Source: Capitulum mitella
Taxonomy: Eukaryota; Arthropoda; Thecostraca; Pollicipedomorpha; Pollicipedidae
Direction of reading: 5' to 3'
Assembly: GCA_030062745.1 (NCBI GenBank)
Contig: CP099843.1
Span: 19,820,997-19,884,996, forward strand
DNA: 64,000 nt
Part shown: piece after piece, positions 12,501-27,500 of the stretch
How the letters are laid out: each line of letters opens with the position of its first letter
Numbering within the stretch: position 1 is the stretch's first letter
Position numbers and translations under genes: made by a program
The notes under the pieces: generated by a model
Database searches by the model: none
Seen by the model: only the letters and a program-made list of their open reading frames with translations
Told to the model about the DNA's origin: nothing

Positions 12501-15500
12501 CGGCCGGGAACGGCTCGGTCGGCACACTGTCCTCAGCGGGCAGCTCCGGCGCCCGGGCTACCACCAGATCCACCGGACCTGCGGCGCCACATAGATACCC
12601 TCACATGTGTTCAGACGCAGTCAGTGCAGTCAAGGTACGTCAGTGCGTCAGCCCCTACTCCAACGAACCTACGGCGTAACGCACACAGCATCGGTAATAT
12701 TATTCAGTCCCTCAAACCCACACAACCTGCCTGCCGCCACAAACACACACAGCCCATAGCAACAACTCGCGGGGGACCGTTCGATGCACCGTGGGCGGAC
12801 GCGTTTCACTGACACTAACGCCATGTAATCCCCGCGTCCACCGGCTGAAAAGAGACCCAAAACCCGGATCTGCCGGCGCGGACTCGAACCCGGCCTCTCG
12901 GCAGCAACACGCTCCAGTAGCGGTACCCCTCAGACGACAGAGGAAGCTCCCTCACACGACACAGGAGGCTCCCTCAGACGACAGAGGAGGCTCTCTCAGA
13001 CGACAGAGGAGGTTCCCCTCAGACGACAGAGGAGGCTCCTTCAGATGACACAGGAGTCCCCCCCCCTCAGACGACAGAGGAAGCTCCCTCAGACGACACA
13101 GGAAGCTCCCTCAGACGACACAGGAAGCTCCCTCAGACGACACAGGAAGCTCCCTCAGACGACACAGGAAGCTCCCTCAGACGACACAGGAAGCTCCCTC
13201 AGACGACACAGGAGGCTCCCTCAGACGACAAAGGAGGTTCCCCTCAGACGACACAGGAGGCTCCCTCAGACGACACAGCAGTCCCCCTTCAGACGACACA
13301 GGAGGCTCCCTCAGACGACACAGCAGTCCCCCTTCAGACGACACAGGAGGCTCCCTCAGACGCCACAGGAGGCTCCCTCAGACGACAAAGGAGGTTCCCC
13401 TCAGACGACACAGGAAGCTCCCTCAGACGACACAGGAAGCTCCCTCAGACGACACAGGAGGCTCCCTCAGACGACACAGGAGGTTCCCCTCAGACAACAG
13501 GGGAGGCTCCTTCAGATGACACAGGAGTCCCCCCCTCAGACGACAGAGGAGTCCCCCCCTCAGACGACAAAGGAGACTCCCTCAGACGACACAGCAGTCC
13601 CCCTTCAGACGACAGAGGAGTCCCCCCTCAGACGACAAAGGGGTCCTCCCTCAGACGACAGGAGGCTCCCTCAGACGACACAGGAGGCTCTCTCAGACGA
13701 CACAGGAGGTTCCCCTCAGACCACACAGGAGTCCCCCTTCAGACGACATAGGAGGCTCCTCTCGGACGGCAAAGCAGGCTCCCAACAGACGACACAGGAG
13801 GCTCCCCTAAGAGAACGGTGGGAGCGGTTCCACTCCGTCGGAGGGGCCGCGTCCCCGCCAGTGCGCCCCTCTCACCTCTGGCTTTTTGTAGGATGCTGAT
13901 GGCCTGTGGATGGGAAATGTTGGCGTCCAGCGGCTGGCCATCAATGGCCAATATCTGGTCCCCTTCTCTCAGGCGCGCATCGCTGGAAAAGGAGCGCAGC
14001 TGTCACCGACTGACGGAGCGGGTGCCGCATCGGACACGGCGGCCGACGGAGGCATTTCGGCCTGGTCCCAGGCGGCCGCCGACGGAACCGCTCAACGCCA
14101 GCGGACCGCAACCGGCGCAGACGCCTCGCCGACCCAGACGTCCGGCCACTCCCAGGGCCAGGTCCGCCAAGACGTCCGACCATTTTCGGGGGTCAGGTCC
14201 GGTCAGAAGTCCGACCATTTTCGGGGTCAGGTCCACCCAGACGTCCGACTATTTTCGGGGGTCAGGTCCGCTCAGAAGTCCGACCACTTTCGGGGGTCAG
14301 GTCCGCCGGCAGAAGGGGGCCGGACTGCCGGACTGTGCCAGACTGCCTCGCCTCCGACCGTTCGGCTCCGACCGACGGGCCGCCGTCGTCCGAACGCCGT
14401 GAGCTACAGACGGGCCGTGAACACGGCAGCCCCCACGCCCCTCCGTGACAAGAACTCCTGACGGCGATCGCAGACCATCCCAGATACTCTACAGCCCGGG
14501 CGCCGTCTGCTGAGAATGTTCGGACCGACACGGGATCAGACGGAAGGTCGAGCGCTCTGGAATCGATCCTAATGGAATCACGTCAGCCGTACAATCATTT
14601 ATCGTCATATTTTGTGATGTGCTCGCCCTGTAAGTAAGTAATCTCAGCGAACCACCACCAACCATCCAAACAACGTTGCTATCGCGGACCGCATGCAACA
14701 CCAAATGGAGACAGGGATGACGAAATCTGGGCACCGGCAGGATAAAGCTCAGCAATTCTAAAACGGACACCGGGGCCCATATTCGTTCCACCGTATTCGA
14801 TTGGTAGCAATGTATATATTGGTAGCATTGCCAGGGCACAGCAATCAATGAACGCTCGTGGTAGCATGCTGCTGGCTCGCGGGGCACATTTCGCGTGCAA
14901 GCGACGAATGCAAAACTGAATTATGCCAAGAGGGAAAAAGCAACGGCTACGCTATTTCCTAATGGACGTACAACTGTATTAGGCATAATGGAGACGTTTA
15001 TTTCCTGCGGAACCTAACATAATTTAGAGGAACGGTGTTCCTTTGGTAAACGACCGCCGGATATCTCGAATACCGAACCCAAGATATGTTCATATCACGC
15101 TTCAAAAGACACAAAGAAACTCAAAAGAGCATCGCAACACTGCACCGAATAACAGCACCGCACGGATAACAGTTCGGACCAATTTCGCAGCAATCAAAGC
15201 TGTTCAAAGACGAAAGGATGTCACAACACGTCAGCGGCGACGGGCGCACAACTATGCAGGCCCGTCAGACGCTGACAGGATAGATCATCCATCCAACCAC
15301 GGACGAGCAAAACACGCAAAAGTACCAAATGGGCTGATACATCAGTGACTGCGGGCCTTGTGCTGTTTCCCATGACACGAAGAACCGACGTTATGTCTTG
15401 CATTTTGCAGCCATCCATCACAGTTCCTCCGCCGAATAACCAGGCGCGCGCGCCCACTCCGACCGACCACTGAATGTGGTGAGCGGGCGCGGTCGGCGGG

Positions 15501-18500
15501 CCGGTGCAGGCGCCGCCCGTGTCCGGTGGACCATGGACGGCGGTTCGGGAGACGACGCGTCGCCACACGCCTGCGGTCCCCGGGCCTGGGCCAGCCGGCG
15601 GTCGATGGCCGAGCGGCGCCACGGCCGGGCCGGCCGGGCCACAGCAGCACCGGAGCGTCCCCCCTCCCGCGCCCCCTCACACACAGCGACCCGTCAGACA
15701 CAGGGACGGTCAAACGACCGGACACAGAGACGGCCGACCGACCGGACACAGAGGACCGGGCACAGAGACGGCCGACCGACCGGACACAGAGGCGGCCGAC
15801 CGACCGGACACAGAGGCGGCCGACCGACCGGACACAGAGACGGCCGACCGACCGGACACAGAGACGGCCGACCGACCGGACACAGAGACGGCCGACCGAA
15901 CAGACACGGAGACCGTCAAACGACCGGACACAGAGACGGCCGACCGAACACACACGGAGACCGTCAAACGACCGGACACAGAGACGGCCGACCGAACACA
16001 CACGGAGACTGTCAAACGACCGGACACGGATACGGCCCATCCCTGGCCGACAGACCAGACACAGAGGCGGCTGACCCCCGGCCGAACGACAGACCAGACA
16101 CAGAGACGGCCGACCCCCGGCCGACAGACCAGACACAGAGGCGGCTCACCGCCGGACGACCGACCAGACACAGACACAGCTGATCCCCGGCCAACCGACC
16201 AGACACAGAGACGGCTGACCCCCGGCCGACCGACCAGACACAGGGACGGCTGATTCCCGGCCGACCGACAGACCAGACACAGAGACGACCGACCCCCGGC
16301 CGACTGACAGACAAAGAGACGGCTGACCCCCGGCCGACCGACCAGACACAGGGACGGCTGATCCCCGGCCGACCGACAGACCAGACACAGAGACGACCGA
16401 CCCCCGGCCGACTGACAGACAAAGAGACGGCTGACCCCCGGCCGACCGACCAGACACAGGGACGGCTGATCCCCGGCCGACCGACAGACCAGACACAGAG
16501 ACGACCGACCCCCGGCCGACTGACAGACAAAGAGACGGCTGATCGCCGGCCGACCGACAGACCAGACACAGAGACGACCGACCCCCGGCCGACTGACAGA
16601 CAAAGAGACGGCTGACCCCCGACCGACCGACAGACACAGAGGTGGCTGATCCCCGACCGACCGACAAGACACAGCGACGGCTGACCGCCGGCCGACAGAC
16701 CAGACATAGGGACGGCCCAACCCGGGCGGCCCATTCAGGCGCTGAGCGTGGCGGGTTTGCCATACAACATGACCGGACTACGACGTCGGGCCGTCGCCCG
16801 AGACGGACTCACTGGTAGCGAGAGTCCCCAGCTGACGGCCGACAAAGACCGTACATGGTTTTCGATCATCGCGCAATGTTACCCTGTGCCATCATCATAT
16901 GCTCTCGACGGTCTTGTCACATCTTGTCACACGTCACTTCATCACTTGACACATCCGCTCTATACGTACGCCCCTGATGATGCAAAATGCGTAACATGTG
17001 CGATACGAACCACAAACGATTTTTTTACGATGAATACAAACTGGTTGATTGCACTGAGCCATACCTCGTCCAGATAACTACCACCCGGTGGACTTGACGG
17101 ACAGGAGCAGCACGTTCATCATCAGCGGCGCAGGGACAATCGAAACAAGGTTTCACAGCACGCAAAGCCCGTCATACAGACAGAGGAGAAATTCACAACG
17201 GAACTCCTTGAAATAGTTCTTTACATTTTCAGCACCGGCTGAAGCCCATGCATGTAATCTTGGGTGTAATTCCAAAAGTGGTGATTTGTCCCCCTCCCCC
17301 CCGGTTTTAAGGAATCAAACAGGTATTGCCTGCTGGTGACACAATTTCTTGAACTTTAAAATCTAACAAAAGGGATTTCAACCGTAGTTTGCCATGCAAC
17401 GGCCGATAACGCAATTTTTACCCCCCCCCCCCTACTTGTTCTTGGTGGACTTGGTGGTCAGCTTGTCCCTCCCCCAATTCCTGAGCCGTGGCTATATTCA
17501 TGCATGTAATGTCATACACTTCTGTGCGATGCCCGCGCTGGTTAGGTACAAAACTGCATCATAGGATTCGGATGCAAAAATAATGCGACTAAATCGCAAG
17601 AATATTTACGAAAGGAAAACAATGAAGTTCAATCAAAGCAAAATTTGGATGATCAAAAATAATGCATACCTAATCATTAGCCCTACATTACCAATTTAAT
17701 GCCAGGTACCACTGGTTTTCAAACAAGCGATACGAACTAACCGCGACTCAACGGTTCCACAACAACCTCAGTCTCCAACATGATCCAGTATTCATCTACG
17801 ACGCGTCTATTCATCTACGTCTCAATGTTCTCAACCTCTGCCACCAAACAACGCCGAAATCCACTACATCATTTATAATAAGGTGTGAAAACTCTAGTTG
17901 TTTCGTAACCTGACAATAAACGAGACTATTCGACTTTTCGTGACTATTAGTGACAACGCGTGACAGCGCGAGAAGCCCTGTTCAGCCCGCTGCCGGACAC
18001 CGGACTGCCCAGTCAGCTCCTGAGTCCCGAGTCCTGACCGGACTCATCCTCCGGCGTCCGTCTGCGCCGGCCGACTCCCGGCGGAACGCCCCCGCGGCGG
18101 CGGCCCTGGGCCGCGACTCTGCCGCAGCCTCTCCTCCAACGGGGCTGGCCGCTGCCGCCGTCTACCGTACCTCTCTCTGGTCCTGTTCAATCGCCCTCAA
18201 CTCCCGTCGCAAGATTTTACCTAATCTGTCCTTTTTATCGCTCGACTGGTTGGGAGCTTCGAGACCATGGTACGGGTCAATACCATTCCATCTGAAGGCA
18301 GCGTGCGTCAGAGTTACCACGAAATGCGGCGCAGTGAGCAATTCTGTATTAATATGTCACTACGCACGACAAAAAATCGAACGCAACGCTTAAAACTCTT
18401 TCACATCATTACAAATAGAGAACATAGACACGCAACGGAATTTAACCCGCGCTCGACTGGCGGTCCGCATCGACCACGCCCAACAAAGGGCAGCGGTTGA

Positions 18501-21500
18501 CCCCCCTCTAACTCACGAACGGTTAGTTGGACGATAAAAATACGCACACCGTTAGAAAGCTCGTCACAAGTAGAGCGCTTGAAACTAGTCTCATTTTTAG
18601 TTGTGGATAATATGTACGCCATTATGTTTTATATTATGTTGTATATATATATGGATATAAATATATCCATGTGTCTTCATATATGTTTTCTCACAGCCGA
18701 CTACATGACACCGTGACGCGACCTGGATCTAAAGAGTTGTGATTAATAACGTCTAGGTGAAGGCAGTGACGAACAGGTAAAAGTCCGCAGATGCCGATAC
18801 ACGTCTAGTTTCTTTGATTTGTTCACTATAAACGCCGAAGTGTTGAGTTACAGACAAGTCGGTTTTCGCGCCGATTGCCGGAGAGCGCCGTAGCCGAACG
18901 AGGTATGAAATTAACGGAAACTAATTTAGCGTTTCTTTATTTTTGCGACGTAATTCTTTTCATATAATATTTGTTAATCCAAATGGTTCTTGTGATGGTT
19001 CCTCATGCTTCATTTTGGAATTATTCAGTAGTTATCAATCTACACAACTCGTAGAGCTTTACTCGCGAGAGCCTGTTTTTCCAAAATATGCAATTTTTGA
19101 AGCTTTTTGAGTTTCCTGGTATTACTTGCAACTGTGCGAGTCAGTTGTGCCATTTTCTATCTGTTCTGAGTAATTCTTCGCTGACTTTGACGGCGGTGCA
19201 TTTTGGCTCATAAGTTATTCGTGCCCTGACCTCACGTCAATGGCTGGAAATCATTGATACTTTGCCCACTGACGGGAACTAGATGTCTGTATCATCCCAC
19301 ACTAAAAATGTTCTGGAAAATTTCGTCAATTTCAGAACAAACAACGTGTCTTGAAAATGGGCTTGACATTAGGTCAATGACTCGGTAAAGTCCGAAAAAT
19401 GTGAGATAACAGATTTGTTGCATTTACCGAGATCTGCAACACCTGAAAGTTTTATTGTGATATTGTGTTTTCCGAAAAAGTTACAGGGCGCTAAACTTTT
19501 TCGGACATAGGTCCGCTTGATCTGACCTAGGTCCGACGTCTGACCTGGCCTGAGATCAAAACTTTGACACCATATGTAAAAATGAAGCAAAAGGTACACG
19601 AAGTTTTGTCGCGCTGCGTTCGTTCGTTCTCTCGCAATCTTCGAAAAAAACTCAGGGGTCAACCGTCCCCCCAACAGTCGGGGACAGGTTAAGAAACAAA
19701 TTTAGCACACCGCAAAGATGAATGCAACGGAGGTTCGCAGGAACATGTTTCAAATAGCTTCCAAGCAGTGCAAAAAGACAAATCACAGATGTGTTATAAA
19801 AATGGATTTAGCATTCCTAGCGACGAGTTACAGGATTTCATACCGAGAGGCTGCAAGGTTACACGAGGGTCCGCGAAGCGCAACTCTTCGGCCTGGGCAT
19901 CTGACCAATACTCATGTCATAAAAATCACGGAAACTAAAGAAAGCCAATGACAAGTATTGCGACAACTGGCGTTTGATCATCACTACGGCCCTGCTGGAG
20001 CCGTAATTCGTACTGACTGGGAGGCTAGCTGAGGTTGACTGCTTTAGCACATTCCCCACAACGAGACGAGCACTTTCTCTCGTGCATTTTATCTGCCTGT
20101 CCCCTAACACCGTGGATCACAAAAAAACAACACTATTCGGTTACCCGTCACTTATAACGCATGCTATTGGTCGCCCGCAGGAAATCGAGCGTGCCCATAT
20201 CGAGGCTGCAGGCTGTGAATGAAGCATGGTGCTTTCCCGCAGACGGCCGCCACAATGCGTAGTCCTCAGTCATCCGCGCCAACAAGAGAAAATCTCCGGA
20301 AAGGACGCAAGTTGACGTCAGCACGCCACCGAAATAGAAACTCCAATGGCCAGGGCGGCACGTCGCGCGCAATAATAGTTCGCAACAACCCCCGACTTCC
20401 CACTGCTGCGAACAGCATGAGCGTTTCTGTGACAAAGACGACCGACCTCCTTAACGGAGCCGAAACCACTGCGGACAAGGTGGTCCAGCGCTGGCCCCAG
20501 CGAATCGCACCTGTCGACTGCGTCCCGATCCAGCGAGGCCGGACATGCGCGGCGTGGTCCCGGCCCCGCTGGACACGTTCGTGCACCGGGGCGGAGGCAC
20601 ACGCCTCCTAGCGCCACGACACGGGGCACGTGCGGCCTGGCCCGGCCCCACGGATCACGTGCATCCCGGTGCCGGTTGCAGGATGGTACATGTGCGGCCC
20701 GGCCCCGACCTCCGGACGGGACACGTGCGTGCTGGTGCCGGCGCGTGCCGGGGCGACGGCCGGCCGGTCCAGGCGCGCCGGCCGCGGCCTGGCGTGCGCG
20801 CGCCCGGCCGGCCCATGATGAAAGGCGCGCGGCCGGCCGCGGTGTTTAACGATAACGACGCCCGCCGGCCGCGTCAATCGATGGCCCCTGCCGGCGGCGC
20901 CGCGGGCCGCGTGACGGCAGGCCGGGCGGCCGGCCGCACGCACCGGCCAGCCGCTCGGCCCGAAAGACCCAGCAGGTCTGTCCGACAGACTCGGCCGGAC
21001 GGCCTGCAAACCCTGCCCGCCTAACGGAAGACCCGGCCGCACGGCCCGGCAGGCCCGGCCGGACGGCCCGGTAGACCCGGCCGGTGGGCCCAGCAGACCC
21101 GGCCAGATGGCTTGACACGTCCGGCCGGCCGGCCCGCAGATCCTGCCTGCCCGATGCACCGGCAGACCCGGTCGGCCAGCCCGACAGACCCGGCCTACTA
21201 GCCCGACGGACCCGGACGGCCGGCCCGACAGATCCGGCCGGCCGGCCCGACAGATCCGACCGGCAGGCCCGACAGACCTGGCCGGCCGGCCCGACAGACC
21301 CGGCCGGCCGGCCCAACAGACCCGGCCAGCCGACCCGACAGACCCGGCCGGCCGTCCCAGACGCCATCGCCGGCCGGCCCGCTTCACGCTATTGATCTCG
21401 CCTCATTGGCCGAAGGTCGGCGAACGCATGAAGTTCGAGTCGCCGTGGCGCCGCGAGTGGCAACCGTGGCCCGGTGACGGTACGGCGCACGACACGCGCC

Positions 21501-24500
21501 ACGAGACGGGCAAACGATCAGCCCGTGTAAAGGCTACCGATAGAAAGGCGAAGACGGCCGCTAGACAGTGCAGAGACCTATGTCACGGTAGCTGACAAGC
21601 AAGAGAATCGCATGCTGCATTACTGGCTCTTGAAAGCATATACGCGTTTGTGATTAACCCGCAGCAGTGACGAAGGGACAAACATAGGTTAAAAACGGCT
21701 GAACTGTTGCTCCTGGTATGACTTATATTTCAGACCAGAATAAATGGCAGTATAGCGATCAAGAGTAAACCTTGCGGCCCAACAATAGTGGATGAATCCT
21801 CCGACTTTGCTCTAACGTCCGGATAGCAAAGCCATCTTCCGTCCATACGCCTGCGGCAAAGCAACCGCCCAGCTCACACTCCCATCCTCTCTCCGCCCGG
21901 CGACGAGGCCGTCCCGACCCAAGTGTCGTTCCGTGCTCTCCACGACAGTGGACCCTGAATCATGCATTCAACACCTCCCCGCTACCGAATCCACTATCGC
22001 TACGTCCGTCCCCAGCGACGTCCGAGCTCGCTACGCGCGCCGGTCAGCGGGCAGAACGTGGCAGGCCGGTCGCCCGCTCCCCGCGGCCGTCAGCCGCGAG
22101 GCGCCGGCCACCCGGCTCGTGAGCCCGTGCTGCGCCGCCGCCGGGCCGTAAGCCCCGCGGCGGCGGCCGGCCGCGCCGTGGCCGCCACCGCGAGAGAGGA
22201 CGAGTCGGGCCAGATCAATAGGGCCTTACCGCGGGCCGGGCCGGGCCGCTCCAGGTCTGGCGGCGCGCCTAGCTGCGGCCGAGCGGCGCCGCCGCCACCG
22301 CACCACCAGCTCGCAGGCGGCCGGCCACCGCGGCTCCGCCACCTGACACAGGCACCGGCGGCCGCCGCACGAGTCCGGCAGCAGCGCTCTGGCCCGCCGC
22401 CGCAGCCCGTCAGCGCTGGTCAACGACTGCCTGTCGCCGACGGCGGCGGCGGCGGCGGCGCGTCGGCCGTCGGCGTCGACCCGGCGTCAGAGGCGGATAC
22501 AGGAGCCGGCCGAAGGACCATCCTGCAGGGGCGGATACAGGAGGGTCCTGCAGGGATGGATACAGCAGAGTCCTACAGGGGCGGATGCAGAAGCTCACCG
22601 ATGGGCAGCTCTGCAGAGGCGGATGCCAGATGCATATGACAGGAGGATACAGACAGGGGCGGACACAGGAGCCGGCCGACCAACGGAGGGATACAGGATG
22701 GTTGGCCGACGGACAAACACAGCAGAAAAGGATGCAGAAGAATCAACGGAACGACTATGCAGGAAAGGATAGCAGGGTAAGGGTAAAGAACGGCAGATCC
22801 GACCTGCGGTCGATGCTCAACACTTGGGCGGCCGGTAGCGGCGCCAGTCACCTTAGTACGGTATAATTTATGAGCCGGCCGCAGACCGCTACAGTTCCCA
22901 CATATATGCGCATCTCAGAACGTTGGGAGAGCTCTGGCAGGCAATGGCAGCGCGGCAGCTGACAAACTCCGGTAGTATTATGTGCCTGCAATGAGGCAAG
23001 ACGTCCGTGTTTTGAATGATGCATGAGATTGACTAAGGATTACCATACAACAGACGATGAGCGAACCTAGTGTGGCCATCGCATATCCAATTTTTCAAAA
23101 TCTGCCACATAGAAATAAACTCATAAAAAGCTACGACGGAACGCGAGTATTCAGCGGGACGCGGTCTCCGTCTCCGTGGAACGCACGTACGCTCTCCCGC
23201 CCTGTTTTACCCAGTCCGTCCCAGGACTGACCGTCGTCCTCTTGTTCCGGGCCATAACACATCGTCGAAAGTCTTGTCAATACGTCGCACAGGCGAAACG
23301 CAGACAAAGGCTAACCTGCCAAAGTTTAGTTGTAAACTTTCGCAAGATGGTAGTTATGGCATTCCGCTTTTCTTTCACCACTGGTGATTGCAAGCGTACG
23401 TCCGTCGACAGGACAAGGATCGTCTGTAAATTTGACGCAATACTCCCGGAGATGAACAGAATTATTTTTAAATGGCATTGGATTTCCCGTGGACCAGACG
23501 CGCGATGTTTGTGACTCACTCTATTCTGCGTCCTGAACATCTGTTATTTAGCCCCAAGGGTAGTCATGGCTGGCCTGGCTTTCAAACTTCTTGACACAGA
23601 GAAGCAGCGAGTAGTTAACGACCTTTGATATGCATCGAGTTTGTCACCGTTCACATTTAAGACCAGCTATGGTTAACAGCACGAGTTCCAAACGAGCATA
23701 ATTAAACAAAAAAGTTTTGGTGATCGTTGCGTCATTTCACAACACAAACTGTTCCAATCGATCAGCACCGTATTGCTTCTCGCCACCCCATACACCTGAA
23801 CCAAAGCGCCCATGCATTCCTCAGCTGCTCAATATACAGCACGTAAGCTGAGAAGCAATTAAGGCTGTCTCCCGACTGTCAAACGGAGAACAAAATAAAG
23901 CAATCTGTGACATGTACCCCGCACTTTGACATAAGCTCTTAAAATTGCGATCTTTAGTACTGTTTCTTTTTAATATGATAAACAGGTTGAGGCAATTCTA
24001 CGCAAATCCATGTCTCCTGAGAAATCAGTGCTGAACGATTCATTTCGGTGGATTTTTTGCAACCATAACTTTGATTCCACGAGCTCGATTTCAACTCCAC
24101 AGCACTGCAGCCTCGTTTCTCTCTGGCGCATTACTGACGGTACAATCGCCAAAAATCAGGAACAGCCTACCAAAAGCGTAACTCAAGACACTTGGTCGAC
24201 ATCGATGTCTCCGTATCGCTAGCGAGGGACCCCCCTTAATCTCAGCCTTGCGTTTCAATCACCCCGCTGAAATCCGAACCCGCCGGCTTGACGTCGCCGC
24301 TCGTCACGCTCCGTCACTGGCTCGGGGCGCCGCTGACGGCTCCGCCATGCGCACCGCCCGGAGCCGGCCGCTGATTTGTCGCCAGGGCGCGCGCGGCCGC
24401 GCCGCCGGCGCCGGCGCGCGGGCGTCGCCGCTGCGGATGCATATTTGATCAAGCCGCGCCGGTCGAAGGCCGTCGTTTCGTCCACGGCCCGGCGGACAAG

Positions 24501-27500
24501 AGGCCAGTGGCGGCGCCGGCGGGCACGGCGGGACGTCAGGTCAGGTGGGCACCGACGCGGAGGTCCGGCGCTTCCCGGAGCCGACGGTGGCTTGGCGCGC
24601 CGGAAACAGCGTGAGCCGCCCACCCCGCCCGCACGCTCGCCGGCTGCAGCTTTTATGAGCGTGTGTTTGTTTTATGAGTGTGAGTGTGGGGTGCAGTAGC
24701 CAGCACACGACGCTAGACGGCTCGTAGGCCGACGCCAAACAAACAGTCGATGGCCTGCGCCACCATTCGCCGGGCCCGGTGCCACCATCGGCGTCAGTCT
24801 GCACGGCCGCCAGGCGCCGGGGCCCGTCCTGGCCAGGCCGAGCACGACGGGCGGAGGCATGCCGAGGCCGCCGACGTCGCTGGCGTCCCCTGACTTCACA
24901 CACATTTTCACTCTCAATTACCGGTCTCAGCAAAACTGTGTTCAATTACACTGGCAGCGATTCAGAGCACTAACAAGACTACAGACAATTTACATGTGAT
25001 TATCACCGCACTGACCAATCCTGGCGTCTTGCATTCCTGAAGACATAATGCATCAGACAAGCCCCATCGGGCGCGGGCGACAAGGCCACACCTCTCCGAC
25101 CCGGCCTCCATTTTGGCTAGCGAAGCACCTCACCTGGCTGCAATGCCGTCCGGCTGAATGCCCTGGACAAAGATGCCCAGCTCGTGGTTCTGCTCGCTCG
25201 TCAGACCGGCCACGCTAAAGCCCAGACTAGTGCCCTCTTGTTTGTACAGCTGAAACCCAAGATTCGCAGTTCCGTCACTAGGTGGCGGTGTCCATCGAAC
25301 GCCGTCTGGCGATACACAATCAGACATCGCAAAAATATGACGAATTTGACAAAACGCAAGGCTGCTGAAACTGAAACCGCCGGGCGACATGACCTGAGGG
25401 TTCTATGGCAGATATGGCAATTTTTCAATTTCATTCTGAAATGGCGTATCATTTCACACGCTCCAAATAGTTCACTCCTACTGCTATAATTGGGATTTTA
25501 GAACAATGCGACGCCTAGGTCAGTACCACACACGGCTGCCCGCAGTGGCCATTGCTGTTGCTATTGCTCAATGGCAGCAGGGCTATTCCACAACAAATCA
25601 CCAAGGCATGCTAACCATGACCTCTGCAATTAGGATCACAGTTGACACATTGGTTTATCTATGTTCCATATCACATTCAAGTGATTGTTAGTTTTTTAGG
25701 TCACAAGGGTCATGAAATAAAGGTCATCTTCAGGGTCATCTGGAAACCTGGGCCAGAAAGTAGTTTTCATATGTGCAATGGCTCCTTAAATCTGACAAAT
25801 ATAACAAATATGACAAACATCTGACAAATATGACAAAAAAACAACTGCAACTCGGTTTTATGCCTGTCTAAAAACGGAGACCGGAAGTGGGACGGAACAT
25901 TGAATGCAGCGTCGTTTAGCGTACCGGACTTCTGCTAATGATGCAAAATTGTTATTTTTTTGCAAAATATTCTTTCAGCATTATACCAGAGCATGAGTCA
26001 CTAAGGCCTTCATGCAACAGCTCGTGAACATCATGCCGTCAAATCAACCACATATTCAGTTCCGTTTCTACCACACTGAGACTGTGGCCTGTCAACGGAA
26101 GCAGCCAGGCCAACGGAAGATTCGAGGCCAGCCAGCCGCCAACGGAAGATTCAACGGCCCGCAAGCGAGGCTGCGGAGCCCGCTCGTACCTGGATCGGGA
26201 TCACCTGGCGCCCCTTGGCAGCCTCGGCGATCACCCGCTCCAGCTCGCGCTCGTAGGTGCCCGTCATTATAGGCGACTGCTGGTGTTTGTTGGCCTCGAG
26301 CTGCGAGCAGAGGCAGCACGAATCGCACCGGACACACCGCGCCACTCCCGACACAGCTGATCCGTACTGTTCAGTAGCACGTACACTTGGACACAGCTGA
26401 TAAGAGTATTACAGTCAAGTGCCTTCGGACGAGGGCGCCAGGCGAGCGGGTCTGAGCCAAGATCTCACCGCCTGCCTGAATATATGCGACAGACTACTGG
26501 ACAGAGGAAGACGACAGGTGCTCTGACTTCAGCGCATGGTGAAATGACTAACATCTGAGGCGAAGCAATGTGGCACAAGTTTCTGTGAGCTTTCCTCACC
26601 TGATCCGAGTCCATCTCTGCATCAACGTCAGCAGGAGTCAACTCCTGCTCCTGTTTCAGCTCAGGCTCCAGCTGCGGCTCCACGGCCGGCTCAAGCTCCA
26701 GCTCCCGCTCCCGCTCCTTGACGAGGTCCGGCTGCAGGCGCGGCTCCGGTCGCGGCTCCGGGCGCCGCTTCGGATCCGGTTCTGGTTCCGGTTCCGGTTC
26801 CGGTTCCGGTTCCGGTCCCGGTCCCGGTTCCATTTCCGGCTCTGGCTCCGGCTCCGGCCCCGGTTCCAACGGCGGCTTCAGCGGCGGCTCCAGCAGGGTT
26901 GGCCCGTGCGGCGGCGCCAGCGGCGTCAGCGCCAGCTCCAGGTCGCCCGTCTCCGGCACGATGTCGAAGTCGCCGGGCACCAGCGACGGATGGGCGGCCA
27001 GCTGCGCCTTTAGCCGCTGCAGTGAGTCCTGCGCAGGGTTGGAAATTTGGTTTTTGTTCTTGGAGTCGAAGTATAGTTTTTGACTTTGCAAACAGTGATA
27101 TTGGTTTAAGTTGGGTTTCTTCGTGTAAGTCATTTGTGACATAATGCCTTCTTCTTGGTGAATGGCGATAGTCATTTGCTTGCGCAGTTACGAATTTTTC
27201 AATGTGGTTACAACAACGCTTTTTGATGGAGACATAAAAAGAAACTTTTGGAGTATTAAAAGCGTTTGGAGCATACATTTTCTGATCTTCTTCAAAACCA
27301 AAAAAAATACCACCTCTTCCAATCTTGGTCCTGTGCAGCAGAGACCCAGGTCAAACAAAGGCCAAACAGAGGTCAAATGTAGGTCAAACAGTACAGACAG
27401 GCCCAGGGAGTGCGGAAGGAGGTCAAACAAAGGTCAAAAAGCACAGAGAGGACCCCAGCCCTGCGGACGGAGGATGGCGATCAGACCGGAGTCGATACAT

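Noticed and set aside
12935..13815. Regularly repeated array as a possible CRISPR
   Set aside because: Repeats are directly adjacent with no unique spacers, and the sequence is eukaryotic (spliced genes). The same holds for the other minisatellites.
13045..13899. 284-codon Gln/Thr/Arg-rich ORF over the 22-bp array
   Set aside because: A repeat artefact in Patj intron 6. The frame cycles with the 22-bp unit and ends in the antisense of exon 6.
15476..16763. Several 200-330-codon Arg/Asp/Thr- or Ser/Val-rich ORFs
   Set aside because: Artefacts of the 24-bp and 108-bp repeats; no homology or splice sites.
26570..27013. Plus-strand ORF rich in Leu/Arg
   Set aside because: It is the antisense of the Pro-Glu repeat in Patj exon 3, which has matching splice phases on the minus strand.
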